A stretch of DNA of 60,990 nt from Reyranella massiliensis 521 (GCA_945860205.1 CAMARK010000016.1:1-60990); one strand, 5' to 3'. Numbered from the stretch's first letter, positions 9,353 to 17,913 are shown. Notes: generated by a model not told the origin, from the letters alone. Numbers and translations are program-made.

Positions 9353-9478
9353 TCAGGTCACGGGCTGTTCGGCCGGGGGCGGTGGCGGACCATCGTCGCA
9401 GCCCTGCGCCAGCGACGGCGAGATGGCGGCCATGGTCGACAAGAGAACGGCTGCGAGAAGACTGAGAAGTCGGATCAT
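9353..9478 (-). CDS. 41-residue secreted peptide, unknown function
   Basis: A small gene starting at the ATG at 9476-9478 and ending in TGA at 9353-9355. The N-terminus MIRLLSLLAAVLL is a clear hydrophobic signal segment followed by a likely signal-peptidase site after SPSLA. The mature part is only about 16 residues: one cysteine, two aspartates and a run of five prolines. It lies between the hydrolase gene (25 bases upstream) and the lipoprotein gene (5 bases downstream) on the same strand. GGAGGCGCC precedes the start as a ribosome binding site. It may be a small periplasmic factor or merely a leader peptide; composition and signal sequence make it more than chance. Confidence 0.5.
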   Translation of the reverse strand: MIRLLSLLAAVLLSTMAAISPSLAQGCDDGPPPPPAEQPVT

Positions 9479-9503
9479 CGGCGCCTCCAAGGCCTTAAGT
9501 GGA

Positions 9504-10505
9504 TCACAGGCCTTTCAGGAAGTCGATCAACAGTTTGTTGACCTCGGCCGGCTGCTCCTGCTGCACCCAGTGGCCGGCGCCTTCCAGGATGTGGCTGCCA
9601 CGGAGGCCCGGCAGGGTCTTGGGGTAGGCCTCGAGCTGGCTCTTGGCGGCGGGAAAGCGCAGCACGCCGTCGCGGCTGCCGGCGATGAACAACGACGGTT
9701 GGTGGATTGGTTGGGCACGCCAGGGACCGCCCAGCTCCCAGTTACGCCTGAGGTTGCGATACCAGTTGAGGCCGCCGCGGAAGCCCGCGCGCGCGAATTC
9801 CCCGGTGTAGTAGTCGAGGTCGGCCTCGCCGAGCCACGCCGGCAGCGCCGCCGGATCGACGGTATTGCCGAGCAACGTGCCGCCGGGCAGACGGCCGAAC
9901 CCCTTGCCCTTGTCCGTCATGTCGCCGGAGGCCGTGAAGTAGAGCCGGCGCAGGGCGCCCCTGATGTCCTGCTGCAGCTCGGCCTCGGCCACGCCGGGCT
10001 TCTGGAAATACTGCAGATAGAAGTCGTTGATCCCGAGCTTCTCCAGCGCGTTCAGAATGTCGACGTAGCCGGGCGGCGAATAGGGCACGCTCATCGCGCA
10101 GACCGCGGTGAAGAGGTCCGGCCGCCAGAGGGCCGCATGCCACGCGACCGGCGCGCCCCAGTCGTGACCGACGATCACAACCTTGGTCTCGCCGCCATTC
10201 TTTTCGCTGATCGCCTTCACCAGCTCGGCCATGTCGCCCACGAGATGATGGAGCGTGTACTGGTCGATCGGCTCGGGCGCTTCGGTGCCGCCGTAGCCGC
10301 GCATGTCGGGCGCCACGCAGCGGAAGCCCGCGGCGCTGACGGCCTGCAATTGATGTCGCCACGAATACCAGCTCTCCGGCCAGCCGTGCGCGAACAGCAC
10401 CAGCGGCCTCCCAGATTCCTTTGGGCCGGCCTCGGCGTAGCGCATATGGATGTTGTTGGCCCTGGTCGTCTTGAGCGTGACGCCGGGAACAGGCGAAGCG
10501 GTCAT
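9504..10505 (-). CDS. Alpha/beta hydrolase, epoxide-hydrolase-like
   Basis: 333 residues of the alpha/beta-hydrolase fold. The oxyanion-hole motif HGWP is at residues 40-43, the nucleophile is Asp115 in GHDWGA, and the catalytic histidine is near residue 312 in GAGHWVQQE. An aspartate nucleophile with HGWP is the epoxide hydrolase / haloalkane dehalogenase pattern; tyrosines in the cap (YLQYF, YYTGEF) favour epoxide hydrolase. No signal peptide is seen, so it is cytosolic. It starts 5 bases after the stop of the metal-type ABC permease on the same strand, so it may share that transcript, though no metabolic link is evident. Substrate unknown. Confidence 0.88.
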   Translation of the reverse strand: MTASPVPGVTLKTTRANNIHMRYAEAGPKESGRPLVLFAHGWPESWYSWRHQLQAVSAAGFRCVAPDMRGYGGTEAPEPIDQYTLHHLVGDMAELVKAISEKNGGETKVVIVGHDWGAPVAWHAALWRPDLFTAVCAMSVPYSPPGYVDILNALEKLGINDFYLQYFQKPGVAEAELQQDIRGALRRLYFTASGDMTDKGKGFGRLPGGTLLGNTVDPAALPAWLGEADLDYYTGEFARAGFRGGLNWYRNLRRNWELGGPWRAQPIHQPSLFIAGSRDGVLRFPAAKSQLEAYPKTLPGLRGSHILEGAGHWVQQEQPAEVNKLLIDFLKGL

Positions 10506-10510
10506 TTAGA

Positions 10511-11380
10511 TTACCCGCGCAGATGAACCGGCCGCGACAGGCGCGTGCGGACCGAGAAGCGCGAGCCTAGCAGCAACGAGCCCAGGAAGAAGAGGCTGGC
10601 GAACAGCACGATCACCGGGCCCGAGGGCAGGCCGGCATGGAACGACACCAGCAATCCGACAGCGGCTGAAGCAAACGCCATGGGTGCCGCGATCAAAGTC
10701 ATCGACCAGACCTCGCGCGCCCAGAAGGAGGCCGCGACCGCGGGCAGCAACACGATGCCGAGCGCCATCAAGGTGCCCAGCGCCTGGAAGCCCGCCACCA
10801 TGTTCAACACGGCAAGGGCGAGAAAGAGATAGTGATAGACCGAGCCGCGCACGCCCATGGCGGCGAGAAAGCCCGGGTTGAAACACTCCACCACCAGTGG
10901 CCGGTAGATGGCAGCGAGACCGACCAGCGTCAGCGTCGCCGTCGAGACGACCAGGAACAGCGCCATATCGTCGACCGCCAGGATGGCGCCGAACAGGATG
11001 TTCATCAGGTCGACCGCCGATCCACGCAGCGACACGATCAGAACGCCCAACGCCATGGCGGTGAGGTAGGCCGCGGCAAAGCTCGCGTCCTCGCGCATGT
11101 TGGAAAAGCGCGCGATGACGCCCGACACCAGCGCCGTGGCGATGCCGGCGAGGAAGCCGCCCAGGCTCATGGCCGGCAGCGACAGGCCGCCCAGCAGGAA
11201 GCCCAGCGCCGCGCCGGGCAGCAACGCATGGGCCAGCGCGTCACCCATCAGGCTCATGCGACGCAAGATCAGGAACACGCCGATCGCCGAGCCGCCGACG
11301 GCCAGCGCCAGGCTTGCCACCAGTGCGCGGCGCATGAAGCCGAATTCGACGAACGGCTGGAACAGATATTCGTAGAGCAT
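10511..11380 (-). CDS. znuB: Metal ABC transporter permease (ZnuB/MntB family)
   Basis: Inner-membrane channel subunit of an ABC-3 family importer for Zn2+ or Mn2+. 289 residues with about eight hydrophobic helices. LRRMSLMGDALAHALLPG near the N-terminus is the family signature, and GDALAHALLPG lies where ABC-3 permeases carry conserved motifs. It follows the ATPase gene by 16 bases on the same strand. A Zur-like box upstream of the operon argues for zinc over manganese. The symbol is given on that basis and could instead be an mntB/sitC type. The permease has no dedicated substrate-binding protein gene beside it. Confidence 0.85.
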   Translation of the reverse strand: MLYEYLFQPFVEFGFMRRALVASLALAVGGSAIGVFLILRRMSLMGDALAHALLPGAALGFLLGGLSLPAMSLGGFLAGIATALVSGVIARFSNMREDASFAAAYLTAMALGVLIVSLRGSAVDLMNILFGAILAVDDMALFLVVSTATLTLVGLAAIYRPLVVECFNPGFLAAMGVRGSVYHYLFLALAVLNMVAGFQALGTLMALGIVLLPAVAASFWAREVWSMTLIAAPMAFASAAVGLLVSFHAGLPSGPVIVLFASLFFLGSLLLGSRFSVRTRLSRPVHLRG

Positions 11381-11396
11381 GCTGCCGGCCGGAAGA

Positions 11397-12140
11397 TCAG
11401 GCGCTCAACTGCAGCGGCATTTTGCAGGCGTCGGCATGCTCGTCCCAGGCTTCGGCCATGGCGCGGGCCCGCAACAGGTTCTCGGCCGACAGAACGCGCA
11501 GCGTCGGGCCGGAATCGACCAGCTCGCGGGCAAGCAGCAGCGCGTTGGGAAAGTCGCGCCGCACCTGGTCGAGATCGTGCAGGACGGCGACGACGGTGCG
11601 CTTCTCGGCGCGCCAACGCTGGATCACCAGCATGAGGTCGGCCACGGTCTTCGAATCGATGGCGGCAAACGGCTCGTCCAGCAGGACGAGATCGGCGTCC
11701 TGCAGCAGCAGGCGGGCGAACAGCACGCGCTGGAACTGGCCAACGGAGAGCGTGTCGATCGGCCGGCGTTCGAAGCCGGTAAGCCCGACCGATTCGATGG
11801 CATGCTGGGCATCGTGGATGTCGACGCGACCGGCCGCGGCAAAACCGCCGAAGCGCGACCAGCGACCGAGCAGCACCGTGTCGAACACCGAGATCGGGAA
11901 GCTGCGATCGATTTCGGCCTGCTGCGGCAGATAGGCAATGCGCTTGGCCGAGCACTCGATGCGGCCTTCGATGTGCGGGGCCAGACCCAGCAGCGCCTTG
12001 AGCAGCGTGCTCTTGCCGGCGCCGTTGGGGCCGACGATGGCGGTCATCTCGGCAGCGGGAATCTCGGCCGACACGTGATGCACCGCGGGATGGCGGTCGT
12101 AGCTTACCGTCAGGTCGATCAGGCGCAGGGCGGCGCTCAT
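11397..12140 (-). CDS. znuC: Metal ABC transporter ATP-binding protein
   Basis: ATPase subunit of the same importer, 247 residues. Walker A GPNGAGKS, Q-loop AYLPQQAEID, the signature in the variant form LSVGQFQR, Walker B LVLLDEPF and the H-loop histidine in VLHDLD are all present in order. Start chosen at the ATG 12138-12140, which gives the normal family N-terminus; a further 24 in-frame codons upstream belong to another frame. The C-terminal 30 residues are acidic with two histidines (WDEHADACKM), possibly metal-sensing but unproven. The gene lies between a 39-residue membrane peptide gene (10 bases upstream) and the permease. Confidence 0.88.
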   Translation of the reverse strand: MSAALRLIDLTVSYDRHPAVHHVSAEIPAAEMTAIVGPNGAGKSTLLKALLGLAPHIEGRIECSAKRIAYLPQQAEIDRSFPISVFDTVLLGRWSRFGGFAAAGRVDIHDAQHAIESVGLTGFERRPIDTLSVGQFQRVLFARLLLQDADLVLLDEPFAAIDSKTVADLMLVIQRWRAEKRTVVAVLHDLDQVRRDFPNALLLARELVDSGPTLRVLSAENLLRARAMAEAWDEHADACKMPLQLSA

Positions 12141-12150
12141 GCCATCGCCT

Positions 12151-12270
12151 TCACGAGAGGGCCCACCAGGCAGAGAGCCACAGCACGGCCGACACGCCCA
12201 GCGCCATCGCAATGCGGGCGGGCGCGCTCATGGCGAGCAGGGCGGTGCCGGGGGAGACGGGCTCATGCAT
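12151..12270 (-). CDS. 39-residue single-span membrane peptide at the head of the Zur-type operon
   Basis: ATG at 12268-12270, TGA at 12151-12153. The sequence begins MHEPVSPG, continues into one hydrophobic helix (ALGVSAVLWLSAWWALS) and ends there, so it is a tiny membrane protein with a short cytosolic head. It lies immediately downstream of a Zur-like box and 10 bases before the ATPase gene, which makes it the first gene of the metal transporter operon. Small single-span proteins often act as accessory subunits or regulators of transporters. No homologue is recognised by eye. Confidence 0.55.
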   Translation of the reverse strand: MHEPVSPGTALLAMSAPARIAMALGVSAVLWLSAWWALS

Positions 12271-12278
12271 GGGTCCAT

Positions 12279-12297
12279 ATTGTTATAATATTACGTC
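12279..12297 (-). promoter_or_regulatory. Zur-like operator
   Basis: GTTATAATATTAC at 12282-12294 is a near-perfect palindrome centred at 12288 and matches the alphaproteobacterial Zur core GTTATAATATAAC at 12 of 13 positions. It lies 10 bases upstream of the first gene of the metal ABC operon and in the gap to the divergent DUF1223 gene. Zur represses zinc uptake genes when zinc is sufficient. Confidence 0.65.
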
Positions 12298-12381
12298 AAT
12301 TGAGTCCAGAGACCCCAACGTTACTACTCGCTAACCGTTTCTTGATTGGCAGGCTCGAGTCCAAGCGCGCATCTTGCGGCG

Positions 12382-13143
12382 ATGGTGAAGCGATCAACCC
12401 CCGGTCGACGTGCGCTGCTGATCGGCGGTGGCTCGGCAATGGTGGTCGGCCGACCTGACGGGGTTGCGGCGCGCCCGCCGGGCGACGGGCCGTGGTCGGT
12501 CGAGCTGTTCACTTCCCAAGGCTGCAACTCCTGCCCGCCGGCCGATGCCTTCCTCGGCCGGCTGGCCAAGCGTCCCGACATCGTGGCGCTCTCGTTACAC
12601 GTCGATTACTGGGACTATATCGGCTGGAAGGACCCCTTCGCGTCGCGCGAGACCACCGAGCGCCAGCGTGGCTATGCCCGGACGCTGAAGCAGCGATACG
12701 TTTACACGCCCGAAATGGTGGTCGACGGCATTGGCCACGATACCGGCCGCGAGCCCGGCCCGATCGAGGCGCTGCTGGCGAAGGCACAGCGGCTATCGCC
12801 GAAGCGCGCCACGCCGGAGCTTGCCCGCACCATCGGCGGCCCCCTCACCATCAAGCTCGCCGCCTTCGCGCTCGAGCGCGGCCCGGCCGACGTCACGCTC
12901 GCCATCTACGACCGGCGCAGCAACACGCCGGTGGCCAGCGGCGAAAACCAGGGCCGCACGCTGCAGAACTTCAACATCGTACGCCAGCTCGAGCTGGTGA
13001 GCCGCTGGGACGGTTCGCCGGCCAGCTGGACCATTGCCGCCGACCGCATGCAGCCGGCCCAGGGCGTGGCCGTCCTGGTCCAGCGCGCCGACTACGGTCC
13101 GATGATCGGCTGCAACAAGCTGGAACCCGCCTACTTCGGCTAA
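12382..13143 (+). CDS. DUF1223 thioredoxin-fold protein, probably secreted
   Basis: 253 residues of the DUF1223 family, a thioredoxin-like fold. ELFTSQGCNSCPPAD carries the CxxC pair (CNSC), and HVDYWDYIGWKDPF is characteristic. The N-terminus (GRRALLIGGGSAMVVG) has a twin-arginine-like start followed by a hydrophobic run, so export is likely. ATG 12382 was chosen; a TTG at 12346 would add 12 residues. The role of the family is unknown; redox or metal handling in the periplasm is a guess, slightly supported by its position facing the Zur-like box across a shared promoter region. Confidence 0.8.
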   Translation: MVKRSTPGRRALLIGGGSAMVVGRPDGVAARPPGDGPWSVELFTSQGCNSCPPADAFLGRLAKRPDIVALSLHVDYWDYIGWKDPFASRETTERQRGYARTLKQRYVYTPEMVVDGIGHDTGREPGPIEALLAKAQRLSPKRATPELARTIGGPLTIKLAAFALERGPADVTLAIYDRRSNTPVASGENQGRTLQNFNIVRQLELVSRWDGSPASWTIAADRMQPAQGVAVLVQRADYGPMIGCNKLEPAYFG

Positions 13144-13210
13144 AGACCATTCTCGGAGCGGCAATTTAGGCGGCCTTGCTTCCGCCACGGGTGCGGGCGA
13201 AGGTGCCGTG

Positions 13211-16200
13211 ATGCCGCCCGTAGCCAGCGCCTCCGGCCGCCTGACCGCGGTTCTCGGTCCCACCAACACCGGCAAGACCTATCTCGCGATCGAGCGCATG
13301 CTTGGCCACGAGTCGGGCATGATCGGCTTTCCGCTGCGTCTGCTGGCGCGCGAGAATTACGACCGGATCGTCGCGATCAAGGGCGCCAAGCAGGTGGCGC
13401 TGATCACCGGCGAGGAGAAGATCTCCCCACCCGGTGCGCGCTATTTCGTCTGTACGGTCGAATCCATGCCGGTCGAGCGGCCGGTGTCGTTCCTGGCCGT
13501 CGACGAAGTGCAGATGGCGGCCGATCCGGAGCGCGGCCATTTCTTCACTGACCGGCTGCTGCATGCGCGCGGCATGAACGAAACCATGCTGCTGGGCGCC
13601 GACACGATCCGGCCGGTGCTGAACCGCCTGTTGCCCGACATCGACATAGTGGCGCGCCCGCGCTTTTCGAAACTGAGCTATGTCGGCGCCAAGAAGGCCA
13701 CGCGCCTGCCGCGCCGCTCGGCCGTGGTCGGCTTCTCGGCCGGCGAAGTCTATGAGATCGCTGAGCTGATTCGCCGTCAGCGCGGCGGCACTGCGATCGT
13801 GATGGGCGCCATGAGCCCGCGCACGCGCAACGCCCAGGTCGACATGTTCCAGTCGGGCGAGGTCGACTATCTGGTCGCCACCGACGCGATCGGCATGGGC
13901 CTCAACATGGACGTGAACCATGTCTGGTTCGCGAGCCTGCGCAAATTTGACGGCCGTGGCTCGCGGCCGTTGCGCGCCGTTGAGCTGGCGCAGATCGCCG
14001 GCCGCGCCGGCCGCCACATGAACGACGGCACGTTCGGCACCACGGCCGACGTGAGCGGCCTCGAACCGGAGATCGTCGAGGCGATCGAAAATCACCGCTT
14101 CGATCCGTTGCGCGAGGTCCAGTGGCGCAACAGCGACCTCGATTTCCGCACGGTGCCGGCGCTGATCGCCTCACTCAACGTGGCGCCCGATCATGCCACC
14201 CTCCAGCGGGTCCGCGAGCAGGACGACCAGCTGGCGCTGCAGACGCTGGCGGCGCAGTCGGATTTCCTGCCCCGCATGCGCACGCCGCAGCGCGTGCGGC
14301 TTCTCTGGGAAGTCTGCCAGGTCCCAGACTTCCGCAAGACCATGACCGAGGAGCACACGCGCCTGCTCGGCCAGCTGTTCGAGCATCTCACGCAGGGCGG
14401 CGAGCGCCTGCCCGAGGACTGGATCGACAGCCACGTGAAGCGGCTCGAACATTTCGACGGCGACATCGATACCTTGATGGCGCGTATCGCCCATGTCCGG
14501 ACCTGGACCTATATTTCGCACCGCCCCGACTGGATTCAGCGCGCAACCCACTGGCAGGAGCGTGCGCGCGCCATCGAGGACAGACTTTCCGACGCCCTAC
14601 ATCAGCGTTTGACGCAAAGGTTTGTCGATAGACGGGCGGCCCTGCTTGTAAGAAGATTGCGCGATGAGGGTGAAATGACGACGTCGGTCGCCGCAGCAGG
14701 CGAAGTTACTGTCGAGGGCGAGCATCTCGGACGGATCGAGGGCTTTCGCTTCGTTCCCGACACGGCCGAGAGCCATGCCGATCAGAAGGCCGTGATGAGC
14801 GCCGCGCTGCGCGCGCTGCGTCAGGACCTGCCGGCGCGCCTGCAGGCCTTCGCCGGCTCGGCCGACGGCGAGATCGTCTTCGATTCGCAGTTGCGGATCT
14901 GTTGGGGCGGCGGGCCGATCGCCCGGCTGCTGCAGAGCGGCGACATCCTGGCGCCCAAGGTCGAGGCGCTGGCCACCGACCTGCTCGATGGACCAGCCCG
15001 CGAGGATGTGCGCAAGCGCGCCGCCGCCTGGGTTGAAACCCGCATTCGCCTCGGTCTTTCGGAATTGATGGATGCCCGCGCGACGGCCGAGTTGCCGGCC
15101 GGCGCCCGAGGTGTCGTCTTCCAGCTGTCCGAAAGCCTCGGTGTCCTGTCGCGCCGCCCGATCGAAGACCAGCTCGCCCAGCTCGGCGACGACGACCGTA
15201 AGGCACTGGCGCGGCTTGGTGTCCGGGTCGGCGTCTATTCGATCTATTTCCCCAGCATGCTGAAGCCGGTGCCGATCCGGCTCCGCGCCGGCCTCTGGAT
15301 GATCGCCCGCAATCGCGAGACCATCCCGCCGCTGCCGGCCGAAGGCCGCACGTCGATGGATCTGCCGAAGGACGCGGAGCGCGATTTCTACGCCACCATC
15401 GGCTATCTGCCCTTAGGCGACCACGCGATCCGAGCCGACATGGTCGAGCGTCTGGCCGCAATGGCACGCCAGGCCGTGCGCGAGAGCCGCGAGACGGCGC
15501 GCCGTACGCAGCAGGAAAAGAAGCCCGCCCCCGACACAACACCCGTCGCTCCTTCCACGGCCGCCCCGTCGGGCCCGCCGTCGGCTGACGAGATCAGCGA
15601 ATGGGCGATCGTGGCCGCGGCGTTCGGTGAAAGCGAGCCGGCGCCTGAAGCGCCCGTCGTGGAAGCTGTCGCCGTCGAAGCGCCGGTCGCCGAAGCACCT
15701 GTTGTCGAGGCGCCTATCGTCGAGGCACCTATCGTCGAGACAGGGGTCGCCGAAACGCCCACAAGCGACGCCCCCGTGGGCGACGAGGCTATGCCCGCCG
15801 AGGCTGTAGCTGTCGAGGCGCCGAAGGAAGAGAAGAAGTCCGAAGGGCCGCGGCCGCTGCAGCCGGGCCATTTCCGCGCCACGCCGCAGATGATGTCGCT
15901 GGTCGGTTGCTCCGAGCCCGAGATGGCCAATGTGATGCAGGCGCTCGGCTATCGCGTACACCCGCCGACGGAGGCCACCGGGCCTCTGCACAGTTTCTCG
16001 ATGAAGCCGCGCTTTGTGCGCGAGCGCGAGGAGCAGCGCGAGCGCCAGCGTCTCCAGCAGCGCCAGCAACGCGAGCAGCAGCGCCGCGAGCGGCCGGAGC
16101 GGCCGCCCAACGAGCGCCAGTTCTTCTCCGACGCGCCCCGGCCGGATCGCGGCAAGGATGGGCCGCGCCAGGATGGGCCGCGCAAGGACGGGCCGCGCAA

Positions 16201-16390
16201 CGATGGCCCCCGCAAGGACGGGCCACGCCAGGATCGAGGCGGCCCGCCGCGCGGTGCCCGCCCGCCGCGTCGTGACAGTGGCGGCCCGGCACTACGGCTC
16301 TACGCCACCACCGAAACGAAGAGCGATGCGCCGGCAGCCGACTCACCGTTTGCCAAGCTGCTCGAGCTGAAGCTTGGCGGAAAGAAGTAG
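13211..16390 (+). CDS. Suv3-like superfamily 2 RNA helicase with long disordered C-terminal tail
   Basis: 1059 residues. The N-terminal helicase core has Walker A GPTNTGKT (about residues 17-24), the DEVQ box (about 97) in place of DEAD/DEAH, and the C-terminal motif VI QIAGRAGRH (about 260). This is the SUPV3L1/Suv3 pattern, the RNA helicase of the mitochondrial degradosome; alphaproteobacterial homologues are common. After the helicase and Suv3 C-terminal region the chain becomes low-complexity: repeated VEAPIVEAP acidic/hydrophobic units (about 813-878), a charged helix rich in Glu, Arg and Gln (about 938-968), then repeated KDGPR/NDGPR units (about 975-1015). Such tails usually bind RNA or partners. 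The ATG at 13211 was preferred over the GTG just before it. Confidence 0.9.
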   Translation: MPPVASASGRLTAVLGPTNTGKTYLAIERMLGHESGMIGFPLRLLARENYDRIVAIKGAKQVALITGEEKISPPGARYFVCTVESMPVERPVSFLAVDEVQMAADPERGHFFTDRLLHARGMNETMLLGADTIRPVLNRLLPDIDIVARPRFSKLSYVGAKKATRLPRRSAVVGFSAGEVYEIAELIRRQRGGTAIVMGAMSPRTRNAQVDMFQSGEVDYLVATDAIGMGLNMDVNHVWFASLRKFDGRGSRPLRAVELAQIAGRAGRHMNDGTFGTTADVSGLEPEIVEAIENHRFDPLREVQWRNSDLDFRTVPALIASLNVAPDHATLQRVREQDDQLALQTLAAQSDFLPRMRTPQRVRLLWEVCQVPDFRKTMTEEHTRLLGQLFEHLTQGGERLPEDWIDSHVKRLEHFDGDIDTLMARIAHVRTWTYISHRPDWIQRATHWQERARAIEDRLSDALHQRLTQRFVDRRAALLVRRLRDEGEMTTSVAAAGEVTVEGEHLGRIEGFRFVPDTAESHADQKAVMSAALRALRQDLPARLQAFAGSADGEIVFDSQLRICWGGGPIARLLQSGDILAPKVEALATDLLDGPAREDVRKRAAAWVETRIRLGLSELMDARATAELPAGARGVVFQLSESLGVLSRRPIEDQLAQLGDDDRKALARLGVRVGVYSIYFPSMLKPVPIRLRAGLWMIARNRETIPPLPAEGRTSMDLPKDAERDFYATIGYLPLGDHAIRADMVERLAAMARQAVRESRETARRTQQEKKPAPDTTPVAPSTAAPSGPPSADEISEWAIVAAAFGESEPAPEAPVVEAVAVEAPVAEAPVVEAPIVEAPIVETGVAETPTSDAPVGDEAMPAEAVAVEAPKEEKKSEGPRPLQPGHFRATPQMMSLVGCSEPEMANVMQALGYRVHPPTEATGPLHSFSMKPRFVREREEQRERQRLQQRQQREQQRRERPERPPNERQFFSDAPRPDRGKDGPRQDGPRKDGPRNDGPRKDGPRQDRGGPPRGARPPRRDSGGPALRLYATTETKSDAPAADSPFAKLLELKLGGKK

Positions 16391-16427
16391 CCGCCCCCGG
16401 AGTGAGTGGGGGAGGTCCTAGCCCGCA

Positions 16428-16682
16428 ATGCGGCTCGACAAATGGCTCTGGTACGCACGTTTCTTCAAATCCCGGACGTTGGCGGCACGCTACATCGAAA
16501 AGTCGCGCTGCCGACTCGACGGTCGCATCGTCAGCAAGCCCCACGCGGTGGTGGCGCCCGGTATGGTGCTGACGTTTGCCTTGGGCCCGCGCGTGCGCGT
16601 TCTGCGCATCGTGGCGTTGGGCGAGCGTCGCGGACCCGCTCCCGAGGCCCGCGCGTTGTATGACGAAATCGACCCTGCGTGA
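16428..16682 (+). CDS. hslR: S4-domain RNA-binding protein, Hsp15 family
   Basis: 84 residues consisting of one S4 domain: MRLDKWLWYARFFKSR with the usual RLDKWLW start, ending in an acidic ARALYDEIDP. E. coli Hsp15 binds stalled 50S subunits carrying peptidyl-tRNA and helps recycle them after heat shock. The bacterial family normally has about 130 residues, so this is a short version lacking the basic C-terminal extension. It follows the helicase gene by 37 bases, suggesting a shared RNA-related transcript. Confidence 0.85.
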   Translation: MRLDKWLWYARFFKSRTLAARYIEKSRCRLDGRIVSKPHAVVAPGMVLTFALGPRVRVLRIVALGERRGPAPEARALYDEIDPA

Positions 16683-16748
16683 TTTGGCAGCCTTGCGCAC
16701 ACGCGGCGCACGCGTTAATCACGCGGCCGCTCGTAGCTGGAGCCGTTG

Positions 16749-17084
16749 ATGACCTATGTCGTGATCGAGGCTTGCATCAAGTGCAAGTACATGGACTGCA
16801 TCGAAGTCTGTCCCGTGGATTGCTTCTACGAGGGCGAGAACATGCTGGTCATCAATCCCGACGAGTGCATCGACTGCGGCGTCTGCGAACCCGAGTGCCC
16901 GGTCGAGGCCATCCAGCCCGATACCGAGAAGGGGTTGGAGAAGTGGCTGGAGCTCAATCGCACCCTCTCCGTTGAATGGCCGAACATCACCCGCAAGGGT
17001 GAGGCGCCCGCCGATGCCGACAATTTCAAAGACGAAAAAGACAAGTTCGACAAGTATTTCAGCAAAAACCCGGCAAAACGTTAG
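16749..17084 (+). CDS. fdxA: 7Fe ferredoxin (FdxA)
   Basis: 111-residue soluble electron carrier. Cys9, Cys12, Cys17, Cys21 and Cys25, then Cys40, Cys43, Cys46 and Cys50, follow the Azotobacter FdI layout: one 3Fe-4S and one 4Fe-4S cluster. The C-terminal half (about residues 60-111) is the typical long acidic/basic extension of the FdxA type. The ATG at 16749 was chosen because it begins the conserved MTYVV; a TTG lies one codon earlier. The gene sits 66 bases after the S4 gene and may be read with it or from its own promoter. Confidence 0.95.
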   Translation: MTYVVIEACIKCKYMDCIEVCPVDCFYEGENMLVINPDECIDCGVCEPECPVEAIQPDTEKGLEKWLELNRTLSVEWPNITRKGEAPADADNFKDEKDKFDKYFSKNPAKR

Positions 17085-17117
17085 CTTTTCAAGGCTTTTG
17101 CCGCAGTTTTGCCCTCG

Positions 17118-17136
17118 CTATGCGGTTGCCGCATAG
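17118..17136 (+). other. Short perfect hairpin after fdxA
   Basis: CTATGCGG and CCGCATAG pair perfectly around a three-base loop. No T-run follows, so it is not a standard intrinsic terminator. It could stabilise the fdxA 3' end or be an operator. Confidence 0.35.
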
Positions 17137-17166
17137 GTCGACCGTTGCCGAAATGCAACATCACCC

Positions 17167-17195
17167 GCGACTCCGGCCCAAATCTCTGGTATAAG
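17167..17195 (+). promoter_or_regulatory. carD: Possible carD promoter
   Basis: TATAAG at 17190-17195 is preceded by TGG (an extended -10) and, 17 bases upstream, by a weak -35, GCGACT. It lies about 170 bases before carD in the 277-base gap after fdxA. Apart from this and the hairpin I see nothing else in that gap. Confidence 0.3.
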
Positions 17196-17361
17196 GATCG
17201 GGCAAGAAGCGGTCCGGGGTCCGGTCCGCCGCGGGCTCGGTATCCTCGTCGGTAGCCGAAAGCAACTTACCGATACGGACTTCCGGGTCGAGCACGCAGG
17301 GGAGCGTGCGCGGTGGGTCGCGGTATCGCTGAATGCGGGGTTTGACGTGAAGGGACTTGAT

Positions 17362-17889
17362 ATGGCGAAGCCGAAGAAGACAGCGCCGAAGGCGAAGGAA
17401 TTCGCCTTTGAGAAGGGCGATTTCGTGGTTTATCCGACCCATGGTGTTGGCCGCGTGATCGACATCGAAGCGAAAGAAATTGCCGGGTTCAAGCTCGACC
17501 TGTTCGTCATCTCGTTCGAACAAGAGCGCATGATGCTGCGCGTTCCGGTGGCGAAGGCGAAGATTTCCGGCCTGCGCAAGCTCTCCTCGCGCAAGATCAT
17601 GGAGAGCGCGCTGGTCACCCTGAAGGGCCGCAGCCGCGTGAGCCGCGCCATGTGGAACCGCCGCGCCCAAGAATACGAAGCCAAGATCAACTCGGGCGAC
17701 CCAGTGTCGATCGCCGAAGTGGTGCGCGATCTGCACCGCAACGCCGGCCAGCCCGACCAGTCCTACAGCGAGCGCCAGATCTACGAGGCGGCGCTGGACC
17801 GACTGGCCCGCGAGCTCGCCGCGGTCGAACGCATCGACAAGGATCTTGCCACGCAGAAACTGAACAGCGTGCTGCAGAAGGTGGCCTAA
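17362..17889 (+). CDS. carD: CarD-family transcription factor
   Basis: 175 residues. The N-terminal RID domain (FEKGDFVVYPTHGVGRV) binds the RNA polymerase beta subunit, and the helical C-terminal part binds DNA upstream of the -10; CarD stabilises open promoter complexes, notably at rRNA promoters. The start at 17362 is set by the ribosome binding site GAAGGGA at 17348-17354; an in-frame GTG at 17347 is disfavoured. A basic linker (AKPKKTAPKAK) precedes the domain. The gene stands alone and ends in a strong terminator. Confidence 0.95.
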   Translation: MAKPKKTAPKAKEFAFEKGDFVVYPTHGVGRVIDIEAKEIAGFKLDLFVISFEQERMMLRVPVAKAKISGLRKLSSRKIMESALVTLKGRSRVSRAMWNRRAQEYEAKINSGDPVSIAEVVRDLHRNAGQPDQSYSERQIYEAALDRLARELAAVERIDKDLATQKLNSVLQKVA

Positions 17890-17913
17890 AGGCCGCCCGC
17901 TCCCGAAAAGCCG

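Noticed and set aside
15650..15800. Tandem VEAP-type repeats that might look like a CRISPR or satellite
   Set aside because: They are in frame in the helicase gene and degenerate at DNA level; no spacer pattern.
17085..17361. A structured RNA between fdxA and carD
   Set aside because: Only one 8-base hairpin and a weak promoter are visible; no fit to SRP, 6S or other RNA known to me.
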